Positions 1-7,305 of a stretch of 64,000 nucleotides of DNA are shown one piece after another. The notes below the pieces were generated by a model. The model was not told where the DNA came from, made no database searches, and was given only the letters and a program-made list of their open reading frames with translations. The position numbers and the translations under genes are program-made. Source of the stretch: Clostridia bacterium (GTDB lineage Bacteria; Bacillota; Clostridia; Oscillospirales; CAG-272); assembly GCA_017462385.1 (NCBI GenBank), contig JAFTRE010000030.1, positions 43,917-107,916 on the forward strand. The letters run 5' to 3'. The number at the start of each line of letters is the position of its first letter. Position 1 is the stretch's first letter.

Positions 1-1380
1 CCTTATATAAATAAAACGCTTATGAGCCCGTGGTGGGCGCTTGGCGAATTTATATTGGCGGCGGTCGTTATCGCGCTGGACCTTGAGGTTCAGGGGGCGA
101 TGGCGTTCGTTTGGATTATTATTGCAAAGCTGATGCTGTGCAATGATGTGCTGTCACCTTTTGTGCCGTTTTGTCTGATGTGCGTTTTTTTGTCGGACTG
201 CTATGATTCGGCGGATATTTTCCTTCCTTATATATGGATGGCGGTGCCTGTGGTCGCCGCAATAGCCGTACACGCTATTGTGTACCGTCCACGGTGGCGC
301 CGCGGTTCTAATCTGTGGGGCAGTGTTGCGGTTGCGGTCGCGGTCACGCTGGGCGGCCTAGGCACTATTTCGCCCGAGGAATATTTTAACGGTACCTCAC
401 TATACTATGTCGGCTTTTTGGGACTCGGCATGGTGCTGGCATATCTTGCAACGAGATGTTATATACGCGAGCACCGCGGATACGATGTGTTCGACCATTT
501 CGCGGGCGCGCTTTACGCAATGGGACTGCTCGCCTGCTTTTCCGTTGCCTGCTTTTATGCGCGCGACTGGAGCACGTTTGTCGAGACTAAAAGCTTTATA
601 TATTTTCAGTGCAGTAACAATCTTGCGACCATGCTTATGATAGCAATGCCGTTTCCGTGTTATTTTGCCGCAAAAAAGACGCGGGTTCATTTGTTGGGAG
701 TTGCGGCTATATACGCAGGCGTCGTCATGTCGGGCTCGCGCGGCGGACTGCTCATGGGGACGGTAGAGCTGTTTATCTGCATACTGTATCTTTGCTATGC
801 CGATAAAAAGCTGTGGTATGTTCACGCGCTGGCTGGTGTCGCGCTGGCTGTCTTGGCATACTTCAATATTGATGACATATTGGCATTTTACAATATTGAA
901 AGCGTCGGCAGCTTTGTATCGCAGGAGGAGTCGCGGTACGGTCTGCTCGGCAGGACATGGGAGGATTTCCGTTCCAACTTTTTGTTTGGCAGAGGGCTCG
1001 GATATGTGGGCAACGAGGATATTTACAACCCGGTCAAGGGCGCTATGCACTGGTATCATATGATGATACCGCAGGTGATCGGGAGCTTGGGGATATGCGG
1101 CATTGCGGCGTATCTTTATCAGTTTATTATACGGGTTCATACGATCTTCCGCCGTCCGTCGGTGTATAAGCTGGTGCTCGGCGTGTCGTATGCGGGCCTG
1201 TTGCTTATGTCGCAGGTAAATCCGGGCGAATTTTGTCCCATACCGTATGCGCTTATTGGCGTTATGCTGTTTGTAATGGCGGAATTGCGGGACGAGGCAA
1301 GTGAGGCGGCGCGGCATGGGCGGCATAACGAAAAAGCTCAAAATAAGAAATTTTTTGTTGACAGCGGCATAGAGCCGTGA
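1..1380 (+). CDS. O-antigen ligase/Wzy-type polysaccharide polymerase, 5' end outside window
   Basis: Polytopic membrane protein with about ten hydrophobic segments and a large loop near residues 300-350 (FGRGLGYVG, then MHWYHMM), as in O-antigen ligase/Wzy polymerases that join repeat units at the outer face of the membrane. The reading frame is open to the first base of the window, and the first ATG (position 22) has no ribosome site, so the true start is probably upstream. The next three genes are CpsB, CpsC and CpsD, which supports a capsule or exopolysaccharide role. The sugar specificity cannot be read. The stop codon lies inside the spacer of the promoter for the next gene. The family is assigned from topology and context rather than a strong motif. 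Confidence 0.75.
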   Translation, partial: PYINKTLMSPWWALGEFILAAVVIALDLEVQGAMAFVWIIIAKLMLCNDVLSPFVPFCLMCVFLSDCYDSADIFLPYIWMAVPVVAAIAVHAIVYRPRWRRGSNLWGSVAVAVAVTLGGLGTISPEEYFNGTSLYYVGFLGLGMVLAYLATRCYIREHRGYDVFDHFAGALYAMGLLACFSVACFYARDWSTFVETKSFIYFQCSNNLATMLMIAMPFPCYFAAKKTRVHLLGVAAIYAGVVMSGSRGGLLMGTVELFICILYLCYADKKLWYVHALAGVALAVLAYFNIDDILAFYNIESVGSFVSQEESRYGLLGRTWEDFRSNFLFGRGLGYVGNEDIYNPVKGAMHWYHMMIPQVIGSLGICGIAAYLYQFIIRVHTIFRRPSVYKLVLGVSYAGLLLMSQVNPGEFCPIPYALIGVMLFVMAELRDEASEAARHGRHNEKAQNKKFFVDSGIEP

Positions 1381-1386
1381 TATAAT
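1358..1386 (+). promoter_or_regulatory. sigma-A promoter for cpsB-cpsC-cpsD
   Basis: TTGACA at 1358-1363, 17-nt spacer, TATAAT at 1381-1386: both boxes are perfect consensus. It overlaps the end of the polymerase gene, so cpsBCD can be transcribed independently of the upstream locus. Confidence 0.85.
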
Positions 1387-1398
1387 AACTAAGGTTTT

Positions 1399-1422
1399 TC
1401 TGCCGCCATTTTTGCGGGCAGA
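1399..1422 (+). other. hairpin in the cpsB leader
   Basis: TCTGCC at 1399-1404 pairs with GGCAGA at 1417-1422, with GC/GC pairs inside. It lies between the promoter (TATAAT ends at 1386) and the cpsB start at 1447. No long T-tract follows, so it reads as a leader stem-loop rather than a terminator. Confidence 0.5.
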
Positions 1423-1446
1423 CAAGAAAAATGACGGGATATATAA

Positions 1447-2166
1447 ATGATGTTTTATACGGATATTCATTGTCATATGCTGGGCGGCGTTGATGACGGT
1501 GCCCGAGATACAGCGCAAATGCTTGAAATGTTGGATGCCGCATATGAGAGCGGTACGCGAGCGATATGCCTGACGCCGCATTTCAATCCCGCATATTTCG
1601 GGGATACGAGCGCCGTCAGCGAGTCGGTTTTTGCGCAGTTGCATGAATATGCGTCGGAGCGTTATGCGGATATGCGGCTTTATCTCGGAAATGAGTTGTT
1701 TTATTACGATGGCTGTGTGAATGCGTTGGTTTCGGGCGCTTGCAGAACGCTCAACGGCACTCGTTATGTGCTGGTCGATTTTAATTTCGATACGCCCTTC
1801 TTGCGTATAAGAGCGGCACTGCGGGATCTGCTCAGCAGCGGATATATTCCGGTATTTGCTCATGTTGAACGGTATGAATGCATCAAGCCGCCTTTTCGCG
1901 AGCTTATGGAGCTTCGTGAAATGGGCATCAAGATACAGATAAATTCCACTTCTTTGTGCGGAGGGTGGGGGCGCGGCATTCAGAAAAAAACAGTCAAATT
2001 GCTCAAAAAGTACATTCCCGATGTGCTTGCTAGTGATGCTCACAGCACGGGAACACGCCACCCTCGACTTGACGAATGCGAGAGTATCGTCAGCGAGCTG
2101 TGCGGCAATGATTATGCTGATGCGATAATGCATACCGAGCCTTCCAAAATAATTGGTATTAATTAA
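1447..2166 (+). CDS. cpsB: CpsB/YwqE-type tyrosine-protein phosphatase (PHP family)
   Basis: Manganese-dependent phosphotyrosine phosphatase of the PHP superfamily, which in Gram-positive capsule loci removes phosphate from the tyrosine-rich tail of CpsD. Metal motifs are visible: DIHCHMLGGVDDGA near residues 6-19 (H8, H10), LTPHF near 43, AHVERY near 140 and SDAHS near 197. Its 239 residues fit the family. The start is preceded by GACGGGAT, a modest ribosome site, and two adjacent ATG codons make the exact start uncertain by one residue. cpsC follows after 13 bases. Function is by family and operon position. Confidence 0.92.
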   Translation: MMFYTDIHCHMLGGVDDGARDTAQMLEMLDAAYESGTRAICLTPHFNPAYFGDTSAVSESVFAQLHEYASERYADMRLYLGNELFYYDGCVNALVSGACRTLNGTRYVLVDFNFDTPFLRIRAALRDLLSSGYIPVFAHVERYECIKPPFRELMELREMGIKIQINSTSLCGGWGRGIQKKTVKLLKKYIPDVLASDAHSTGTRHPRLDECESIVSELCGNDYADAIMHTEPSKIIGIN

Positions 2167-2179
2167 GTGAGGTTAAAAA

Positions 2180-2968
2180 ATGGAACAAAACGAGTTTCGC
2201 AACGAGATTAATATTGCCGATCTGTGGGAAGTATTTACAGATCACATATGGCAAATAGTGCTGGCGGGCTTGCTGGTGTTTGCCCTGTTTACCGGATATT
2301 CGGTCATTACCTATCAGGCGGAGTATACGTCCACTGCTACTGTCTACCTGATCAGACAGAAAGATGAGGGATCTACATCCTCGAATATAACTTACAATGA
2401 CTTCAGCTTGGCGCTCAGCACAGTTAATGACTGTACGCGTACCTTCAAGAGCCACAAGGTGCTTGATCAGGTCATATCAAATCTCGGTATGTCCATATCG
2501 TACGAGCAGCTCAGCAGAATGATAACCATAACCAACCCCACCTCTACACGTTTTCTCGAGATATCGGTGACGACATACAGAGCCGACGATGCTAAGGAAA
2601 TAGTCGATATGCTGTGTTCTGTTGGAAGCGCGAGCATTATGGACGTTATGGGTATTGACCAGGTCAATCTGGTTGATGAGGGCACGGAGAGCAACGTCCC
2701 CTCCAATTCCATGATTACGCCGATGTGCTTTATTGTTGGACTTGCCGCGGCAGTTATTGTTTACGCTGTATATCTGCTTATATTTATGTTCAATGATAAA
2801 ATAAGCACACCCGACGATATCGAGAAATATTTCGGGCTGTCCGTGCTCGGACTTATTCCCAACGCCGTCGAGGCCTCGGGTCAGAAATACGGCAAGTACG
2901 GCAAGTATATCAAGTACGGAAAATATGGCGGTTCTTCGGCGCAAAATGGAGGTAATACTGCAAAATGA
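2180..2968 (+). CDS. cpsC: CpsC/YveK-type chain-length determinant, kinase modulator (Wzz family)
   Basis: Wzz-family membrane protein that sets polysaccharide chain length and activates the CpsD kinase. Two transmembrane segments (about residues 25-45 and 178-204) bracket an extracytoplasmic domain, and a cytoplasmic C-terminal part follows. Gram-positive members supply the activator half of a bacterial tyrosine kinase. Oddly, the C-terminal tail (about residues 234-250) is a run of Lys-Tyr-Gly units (KYGKYGKYIKYGKYGG); tyrosine clusters are normally on CpsD. The stop overlaps the cpsD start by four bases, indicating translational coupling. Confidence 0.9.
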   Translation: MEQNEFRNEINIADLWEVFTDHIWQIVLAGLLVFALFTGYSVITYQAEYTSTATVYLIRQKDEGSTSSNITYNDFSLALSTVNDCTRTFKSHKVLDQVISNLGMSISYEQLSRMITITNPTSTRFLEISVTTYRADDAKEIVDMLCSVGSASIMDVMGIDQVNLVDEGTESNVPSNSMITPMCFIVGLAAAVIVYAVYLLIFMFNDKISTPDDIEKYFGLSVLGLIPNAVEASGQKYGKYGKYIKYGKYGGSSAQNGGNTAK

Positions 2969-3666
2969 AACAGATAGAGCTGAAATACGAATTTTCCAAT
3001 GAATATTTTACAAGCGAAGCTTATAAGGCTCTGCGTACAAATGTTCAGTTTTGCGGTACGGATGTAAAAGTAATAGCCTTCACCTCCAGTGAGGCTCACG
3101 AGGGTAAGACCACCGTTTGTACAGAGTTGTCCAAGGCTTTCGCCGATGACGGTAAAAAGATACTTCTTATTGACGCGGATATGAGAAAATCGGTCATGGT
3201 CAGCCGTTATACTGAGCAGACAGGTATTATCGGACTTTCGCAGTTGCTGTCCGGCATGGCTTCGATTGAAGATGTCAAATATACCACAAAGGAAGGTTTT
3301 GACGTTATATTTGCGGGCAAGTATCCGCCCAATCCCGTCGAGTTGCTCGGAAGTAATGCTTTCCGCGAGTTCCTCGAGAGTCAGAAATCGAGTTACGATT
3401 ATATTTTTATCGACTGCCCTCCGCTCGGTATGGTTATCGACGGTGCGGTCATCGCGTCTGTTTGCGACAGCGCGGTCATAGTAATCAGTATTGATGTCGT
3501 AAAGCGCAAGGCGGTCGCCGCTGTTAAGTCCCAGTTTGAAAAATCAGGCTGCCGCATTCTCGGCGTCGTGCTCAACCATGTCGCAAAAAAGAGCGAGCGT
3601 TACTATAAAAAATATTACGGTAAATATCAGGGCTACGGCGTTTACGCCAAGAGCGATAAAGAATAA
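2965..3666 (+). CDS. cpsD: CpsD/CapB-type BY-kinase (capsule tyrosine kinase)
   Basis: Cytoplasmic ATP-dependent autokinase that controls polysaccharide assembly with CpsC. The P-loop AHEGKTT is at residues 44-50, the Walker A' motif LLIDADMRKS at 67-76, and Walker B FIDCPP near 152. The C-terminal tyrosine cluster (residues about 211-229, with RYYKKYYGKY) is the usual autophosphorylation site and the target of CpsB. Its 233 residues fit the family. A GGAGGTAAT ribosome site lies inside the end of cpsC. This is the last gene of the locus, followed by a strong terminator shared with the convergent hydrolase gene. Confidence 0.93.
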   Translation: MKQIELKYEFSNEYFTSEAYKALRTNVQFCGTDVKVIAFTSSEAHEGKTTVCTELSKAFADDGKKILLIDADMRKSVMVSRYTEQTGIIGLSQLLSGMASIEDVKYTTKEGFDVIFAGKYPPNPVELLGSNAFREFLESQKSSYDYIFIDCPPLGMVIDGAVIASVCDSAVIVISIDVVKRKAVAAVKSQFEKSGCRILGVVLNHVAKKSERYYKKYYGKYQGYGVYAKSDKE

Positions 3667-3676
3667 AAATATATCT

Positions 3677-3719
3677 GAAAAAACAATCCGCCGAATATAA
3701 TTTCAGCGGACTGTTTTTT
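3677..3719. terminator. bidirectional intrinsic terminator
   Basis: AAAAAACAATCCGC pairs with GCGGACTGTTTTTT (one G-T pair) around a loop rich in A and T. It has A-runs and T-runs on opposite sides, so it can serve cpsD (+) and the hydrolase gene (-). Confidence 0.85.
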
Positions 3720-3720
3720 A

Positions 3721-5346
3721 TTATTGTTCAATGTCAAACTCAAATTTGGTATGTTCAAAATACAGCGTGTTGTGCGCGACGGAGGTGCGGTCGGCGTCTG
3801 CCCAGTAATCGGCGGTGTTTGAGTGCGCGTTATAAGTGGGAAAGTTGGAGGATGAGACGTCGATGCGAAGCCGGTCGCCCTTTTGTAAGGTCCAGGCGAT
3901 CTGGTCGAGATCAAAGCACAGCGCCACGCGACTGCCGGGCGTGTAGCTGTCGCATAGGTCGGATATGGATACGATAGTGTCGCGGACACACCACGCCACG
4001 CCGTCACGAATTATGTCGGCGCGGACGAAAAAAGCAGTGTCGGGGCAGTCGGAGGACACCTCGAGCGTTGCGTGTATTTTGCCGTCCAGCGAGACGGGGG
4101 AGTTAAGGGGGGCACTGACAAAGCTGAGCACATCGGGACGGTGATCCGGGGCAGGCTGTGGCTGCATGCCGCCGTTGCCCGACTGGAAAACATTTGCACC
4201 GCCCGGAAAATGAGCGGGATGCTCGGGGTCGTATTTGTAGGACAGCGAGCCGACGACGGGTGTGGATTGCAGTGAGCCGCCATACGCAGGGCAGAGAGTA
4301 AGACGCGCGTTGGCGCGTTGGCCGAGATTTGGAGTACATATCCAGCCATCACCTGCACGGTAGTAGGTGGTTTGTCCTTTTTTGACGTGTGTCAGCGGGG
4401 TGCCGAGACGTATGTGGTCAAACCATTCCGCCTCAACGGCGGGGTGTTTTGAATCGGGGAAAAGCGATTCATGCTCGGGCGGTGTTTCCATCGAGTGCCA
4501 CCACGGCCCCATATACATAGCCGAAATTCGGCGAGCGTCCGGGTTGAGACGCTCCCAATAATCCAGCATGCCGCGGTAGTGTATGTCGTAAAATCCGCCG
4601 ACCAGAAGCAGAGGTATTTTTATCTCCTCGGGCGCGCGTGCAGCGTAGCGAAATCCCTCGTCTGTGTACCAAAAGTCATCGTCGGCGTGATTGTTGCGGA
4701 ATATATTTGTTATTTCGGGCAGAGATTCGCCGTAAACACGCTCGTCGAGCTTTGAAAGCGGGCGATGCTTTAGCTGTTCGTGCATGAGCGCGAATTTTTG
4801 CTTTGTGTTTATATGATTCCGCATAAAATAGCGCGCGATCCACAGTGTGTAAAGGTCATGCTTTGCGGTGTTGCGTTCGTAGCATATGTGAAATTGGTTA
4901 GCGGGCATAACGGCAAGCGCCGCCGCCTTGACATCGGGCGGATTTGTACCGATATAAGTCGAGTGTATATAGGATTTGTAGCTGGCACCGTAAAGATATA
5001 TTTCCCCATTGTAAAATGACTGCTGTCTTATCCAATCCAGCGTGTCGAGGCTGTCTGTGCGCTCGTATTTCATCATGTTACGGAACACACCCTCGCTTGA
5101 GCCCGACCCGCGGCAGTGTTGATTGACAACTATATAGCCACGTTCAAGAAAATCCGTGAACGGTGGCTTAAGGTATGACGGGTCAAACGGTGATCGGGAG
5201 ACGGGCGGCTCGTAGGGCGTGCGATGAAAGACCACAGGACGGCGCGCGCCTTGCTCGTAATGCTCAGGGAACATTGTTCGGGTATACAGCAAGGTGCCGT
5301 CCGATGCGCGCACCATTTCTTCGGTAAATTGCGGAATATATTTCAA
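3721..5346 (-). CDS. CocE/NonD family hydrolase (X-Pro dipeptidyl-peptidase-like)
   Basis: Serine hydrolase of the CocE/NonD (peptidase S15) family, which hydrolyses esters or proline-containing peptides. The nucleophile elbow YGASYKSY puts Ser at residue 122. The Asp is probably in GGFYDIHYRG and the His in GPWWHSME, and a C-terminal jelly-roll domain follows (about 330-541). No signal peptide, so it is likely cytoplasmic. The frame begins with TTG, preceded at good spacing by GGAGATC; the first internal ATG is ten residues in and lacks a comparable site, so TTG is preferred. Single gene with its own promoter; substrate unknown. Confidence 0.85.
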   Translation of the reverse strand: MKYIPQFTEEMVRASDGTLLYTRTMFPEHYEQGARRPVVFHRTPYEPPVSRSPFDPSYLKPPFTDFLERGYIVVNQHCRGSGSSEGVFRNMMKYERTDSLDTLDWIRQQSFYNGEIYLYGASYKSYIHSTYIGTNPPDVKAAALAVMPANQFHICYERNTAKHDLYTLWIARYFMRNHINTKQKFALMHEQLKHRPLSKLDERVYGESLPEITNIFRNNHADDDFWYTDEGFRYAARAPEEIKIPLLLVGGFYDIHYRGMLDYWERLNPDARRISAMYMGPWWHSMETPPEHESLFPDSKHPAVEAEWFDHIRLGTPLTHVKKGQTTYYRAGDGWICTPNLGQRANARLTLCPAYGGSLQSTPVVGSLSYKYDPEHPAHFPGGANVFQSGNGGMQPQPAPDHRPDVLSFVSAPLNSPVSLDGKIHATLEVSSDCPDTAFFVRADIIRDGVAWCVRDTIVSISDLCDSYTPGSRVALCFDLDQIAWTLQKGDRLRIDVSSSNFPTYNAHSNTADYWADADRTSVAHNTLYFEHTKFEFDIEQ

Positions 5347-5377
5347 AACAGATCTCCATTAGAATTTTTATTTCTAT

Positions 5378-5406
5378 ATTATACTACTGTTGCGTCGATT
5401 TTGCAA
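5378..5406 (-). promoter_or_regulatory. sigma-A promoter for the CocE-type hydrolase
   Basis: On the minus strand, TTGCAA (5401-5406), 17-nt spacer, TATAAT (5378-5383), 32 bases before the TTG start. Confidence 0.75.
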
Positions 5407-5539
5407 TGATTTGTGCATAAAAATTCAAAAAATTTATTACGGCAGTGTGATTGCGTTATAATTTAATGAAGTTGGGGTTGTTATAGACGAAATCACTTTA
5501 CATACAGCAATTTTTGTCTGTTTTTCGCCTATTTGTGTC

Positions 5540-5568
5540 TTGCAATCGGACAAATATTGTCATATAAT
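5540..5568 (+). promoter_or_regulatory. sigma-A promoter for the Gfo/Idh oxidoreductase
   Basis: TTGCAA at 5540-5545, 17-nt spacer, TATAAT at 5563-5568, 39 bases before the start codon. A second TATAAT at about 5456 has no clear -35 box. Confidence 0.75.
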
Positions 5569-5607
5569 ATTCTCAAAGACATATACCTTGAAAGGCAGGG
5601 GACTATT

Positions 5608-6666
5608 ATGAGCAATAAAAAGAAAGCCGCAGTTATCGGTTACGGAGGCATGGGCGGTTGGCATACCCGCTATCTTTTGCAGAGTGACGTTATCGAGCTG
5701 GCGGGAATTTATGATATAAAGCCCGAGCGGTGTGCGCTTGCCGAGCAAAACGGCATACACGCATACGATTCGCTCGAGCAGCTTCTTGCAGACGAGACGG
5801 TAGAGCTGGTAACCATTGCAACTCCCAATGAGCTTCACAAGCCGCTTGCCATCAAGGCGTTGGCGGCGGGCAAGAACGTCATTTCCGAGAAGCCTGTTAC
5901 GCTGTCAAGCGCTGATCTTGCCGACATGATCGCGGCGTCGAAAAAATACGGCAAGTTGTTTACCACGCACCAGAATCGCCGTTGGGACTGCGATTATCTT
6001 ATGATGAAGCAGGTGTATGCGTCGGGAGAGCTGGGCGAGGTCACCTCTGTTGAATCGCGCATTCACGGCTCTCGCGGTATCCCGGGTGACTGGCGCGGCA
6101 AAAAGGAGCACGGCGGCGGCATGATACTCGACTGGGGCGTGCACCTCATCGACCAGATGCTGGGAATTATTTATGACAAAAAGATACAGTCCATATACTG
6201 CCGTTGCTATCATATAACCAACTATGAGGTTGATGACGGCTTCCGTCTTGAGCTTTATTTTGAAGACGGACTGACCGCGCTGATCGAGGTCGGCACCAGC
6301 AACTTTATCTCGCTGCCGCGTTTCTATATGACGGGTACCAACGGCTCGGCTATGGTCAATGACTGGCGCGAGGACTGCCGCGTGGTCTGCTGTAAGAACT
6401 GGGATGAGAAAGATGTCGTTCCCGTTGTGACTGCGGCGGGTCTGACCAAGACCATGGCACCGCGCGATGAAAAGACTATTACCGAGAGCTTTGTCCGCAG
6501 ACCCGATTCGGACGTACATGACTTCTATCGCAATGTTTGTGCCGCAATTGACGGCAAGGAGACTCAGATAGTCACGCACGAGCAGCTCATGCGCGTAATG
6601 CGTGTGATGGAGGCGGCGTTTGAGTCGGACAGACTCGGCAGACCCGTGCAGTTTGAAGACAGATAA
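5608..6666 (+). CDS. Gfo/Idh/MocA family oxidoreductase
   Basis: NAD(P)-dependent sugar or inositol dehydrogenase. Rossmann motif GYGGMG at residues 11-16, family motif SEKPVTLS near residue 95, then the C-terminal alpha/beta substrate domain with GGGMILDWGVHLID near residues 170-183. The frame extends 25 codons further upstream, but that part overlaps the promoter. ATG 5608 has AAAGGCAGGGG just ahead of it and gives 352 residues, typical of the family. It stands alone in its transcript and is followed by a 639-base non-coding block. The substrate cannot be told. Confidence 0.9.
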   Translation: MSNKKKAAVIGYGGMGGWHTRYLLQSDVIELAGIYDIKPERCALAEQNGIHAYDSLEQLLADETVELVTIATPNELHKPLAIKALAAGKNVISEKPVTLSSADLADMIAASKKYGKLFTTHQNRRWDCDYLMMKQVYASGELGEVTSVESRIHGSRGIPGDWRGKKEHGGGMILDWGVHLIDQMLGIIYDKKIQSIYCRCYHITNYEVDDGFRLELYFEDGLTALIEVGTSNFISLPRFYMTGTNGSAMVNDWREDCRVVCCKNWDEKDVVPVVTAAGLTKTMAPRDEKTITESFVRRPDSDVHDFYRNVCAAIDGKETQIVTHEQLMRVMRVMEAAFESDRLGRPVQFEDR

Positions 6667-6697
6667 TTAATATTGATAAAATAAAGTTCGCCCGCCG

Positions 6698-6912
6698 ATA
6701 TGCGTGATGTCCTTAACGGACGATCACTCGTCGAGATAAATCCCTGACGGGATTTTCGATATGTTGCTTACGCAACTCGATATGCCTACGGCTCGATATG
6801 TTTGCTACGCAAACGAGGGATTTATCTCATATCGAATTGGCGCGAAGCGACAATATATCGAGTTCGAGCAAAGCGAGAACATATCGAGTCAACGTAGTTG
6901 ACATATCGACAG
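6698..6912. repeat. array of short unlike hairpins separated by TCGATAT/ATATCGA
   Basis: Eight small stem-loops follow one another: 6704-6727, 6739-6754, 6763-6776, 6784-6792, 6800-6814, 6837-6853, 6862-6880 and 6888-6902. Most stems are perfect and each has a different sequence, for example GTTGC/GCAAC, GTTTGC/GCAAAC and GTCAAC/GTTGAC, with loops of 3-5 nt. The spacers are TCGATAT on the left and its reverse complement ATATCGA on the right. A 13-bp inverted repeat (GAGATAAATCCCT at 6733-6745, AGGGATTTATCTC at 6816-6828) encloses hairpins 2-5. No protein is encoded. It resembles a non-autonomous repeat element more than a regulatory leader. Confidence 0.75.
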
Positions 6913-7008
6913 AATAAAAAAAGAGCAAAAATACACGCTTTGTTTTCATACACACGTTAGTGTTGCTTTTGAAAGTTGTGTCGCAGCAATAGAAGCCGTG
7001 TATTTTTC

Positions 7009-7035
7009 GTGCGCGGCTTCGGCTGCGCACTTTTT
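7009..7035 (+). terminator. rightward terminator-like hairpin
   Basis: GTGCGCGGC, loop TTCG, GCTGCGCAC, then TTTTTG. The stem has one internal mismatch. No plus-strand gene ends just before it, so it may belong to the repeat element. Confidence 0.45.
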
Positions 7036-7052
7036 GTTTGGAGGTGATAGTA

Positions 7053-7076
7053 ATGAACGCCAATGAATACATATAG
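7053..7076 (+). other. seven-codon ORF with a strong ribosome site, possibly an amber-interrupted remnant
   Basis: GGAGGTGAT stands eight bases before an ATG that encodes MNANEYI and then TAG. Past the TAG the same frame stays open for about 50 codons, with a basic stretch (LLRRKSKISRKE). The ribosome site is better than those of many real genes here. It could be a leader peptide, a decayed small gene or chance. No function can be proposed. Confidence 0.25.
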
Positions 7077-7145
7077 GGAACGCACGAAAAGCACGGCTCC
7101 GAATTGTTGCGACGCAAATCAAAAATATCACGTAAAGAGAACACA

Positions 7146-7169
7146 AAAAGCCCGCCGGTCTCGGCGGGC
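7146..7169 (-). terminator. leftward intrinsic terminator with no leftward gene before it
   Basis: GCCCGCCG at 7150-7157 pairs with CGGCGGGC at 7162-7169 around a 4-nt loop. The T-run (plus-strand AAAAA, 7145-7149) makes it a terminator for minus-strand transcription only. Confidence 0.55.
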
Positions 7170-7246
7170 AAACTTTATAAAAAGCACTTTTTGAGTAATT
7201 ACATTGCATTTTTTTGTATTTACTTGTAATTACCCTTTAAATGTTG

Positions 7247-7275
7247 TTGATTTGCTTGTTTTTAAGTGATAAAAT
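7247..7275 (+). promoter_or_regulatory. sigma-A promoter for the isomerase-like gene
   Basis: TTGATT at 7247-7252, 17-nt spacer, TAAAAT at 7270-7275, followed by a GGGAGAT ribosome site before ATG 7306. Confidence 0.65.
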
Positions 7276-7305
7276 ATTCGTACAATAAAAATTGGGAGAT
7301 AAAAA

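Larger units (their letters stand above)
6913..7246. other. non-coding stretch with two terminator-like hairpins and a tiny ORF
   Basis: Continuation of the repeat block up to the promoter of the next gene. Visible items: a hairpin with GTGCGC (7009) pairing to GCGCAC and a T-run, a tiny ORF at 7053-7076 behind a strong ribosome site, and a GC hairpin at 7146-7169. The heptamer GAAGCCG before TGTATTTTTC is mirrored by CGGCTTC about 20 bases later. No convincing longer gene on either strand. Confidence 0.4.

Noticed and set aside
400-2133. Long minus-strand open frame (577 codons) over the polysaccharide genes
   Set aside because: It lies opposite two recognised genes, has a composition rich in His, Arg and Ile typical of antisense frames, no ribosome site and no family resemblance.
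6698-6912. Hairpin array as a CRISPR array
   Set aside because: Repeat unit is only 7 nt, the variable parts are self-complementary, and no cas genes are present.
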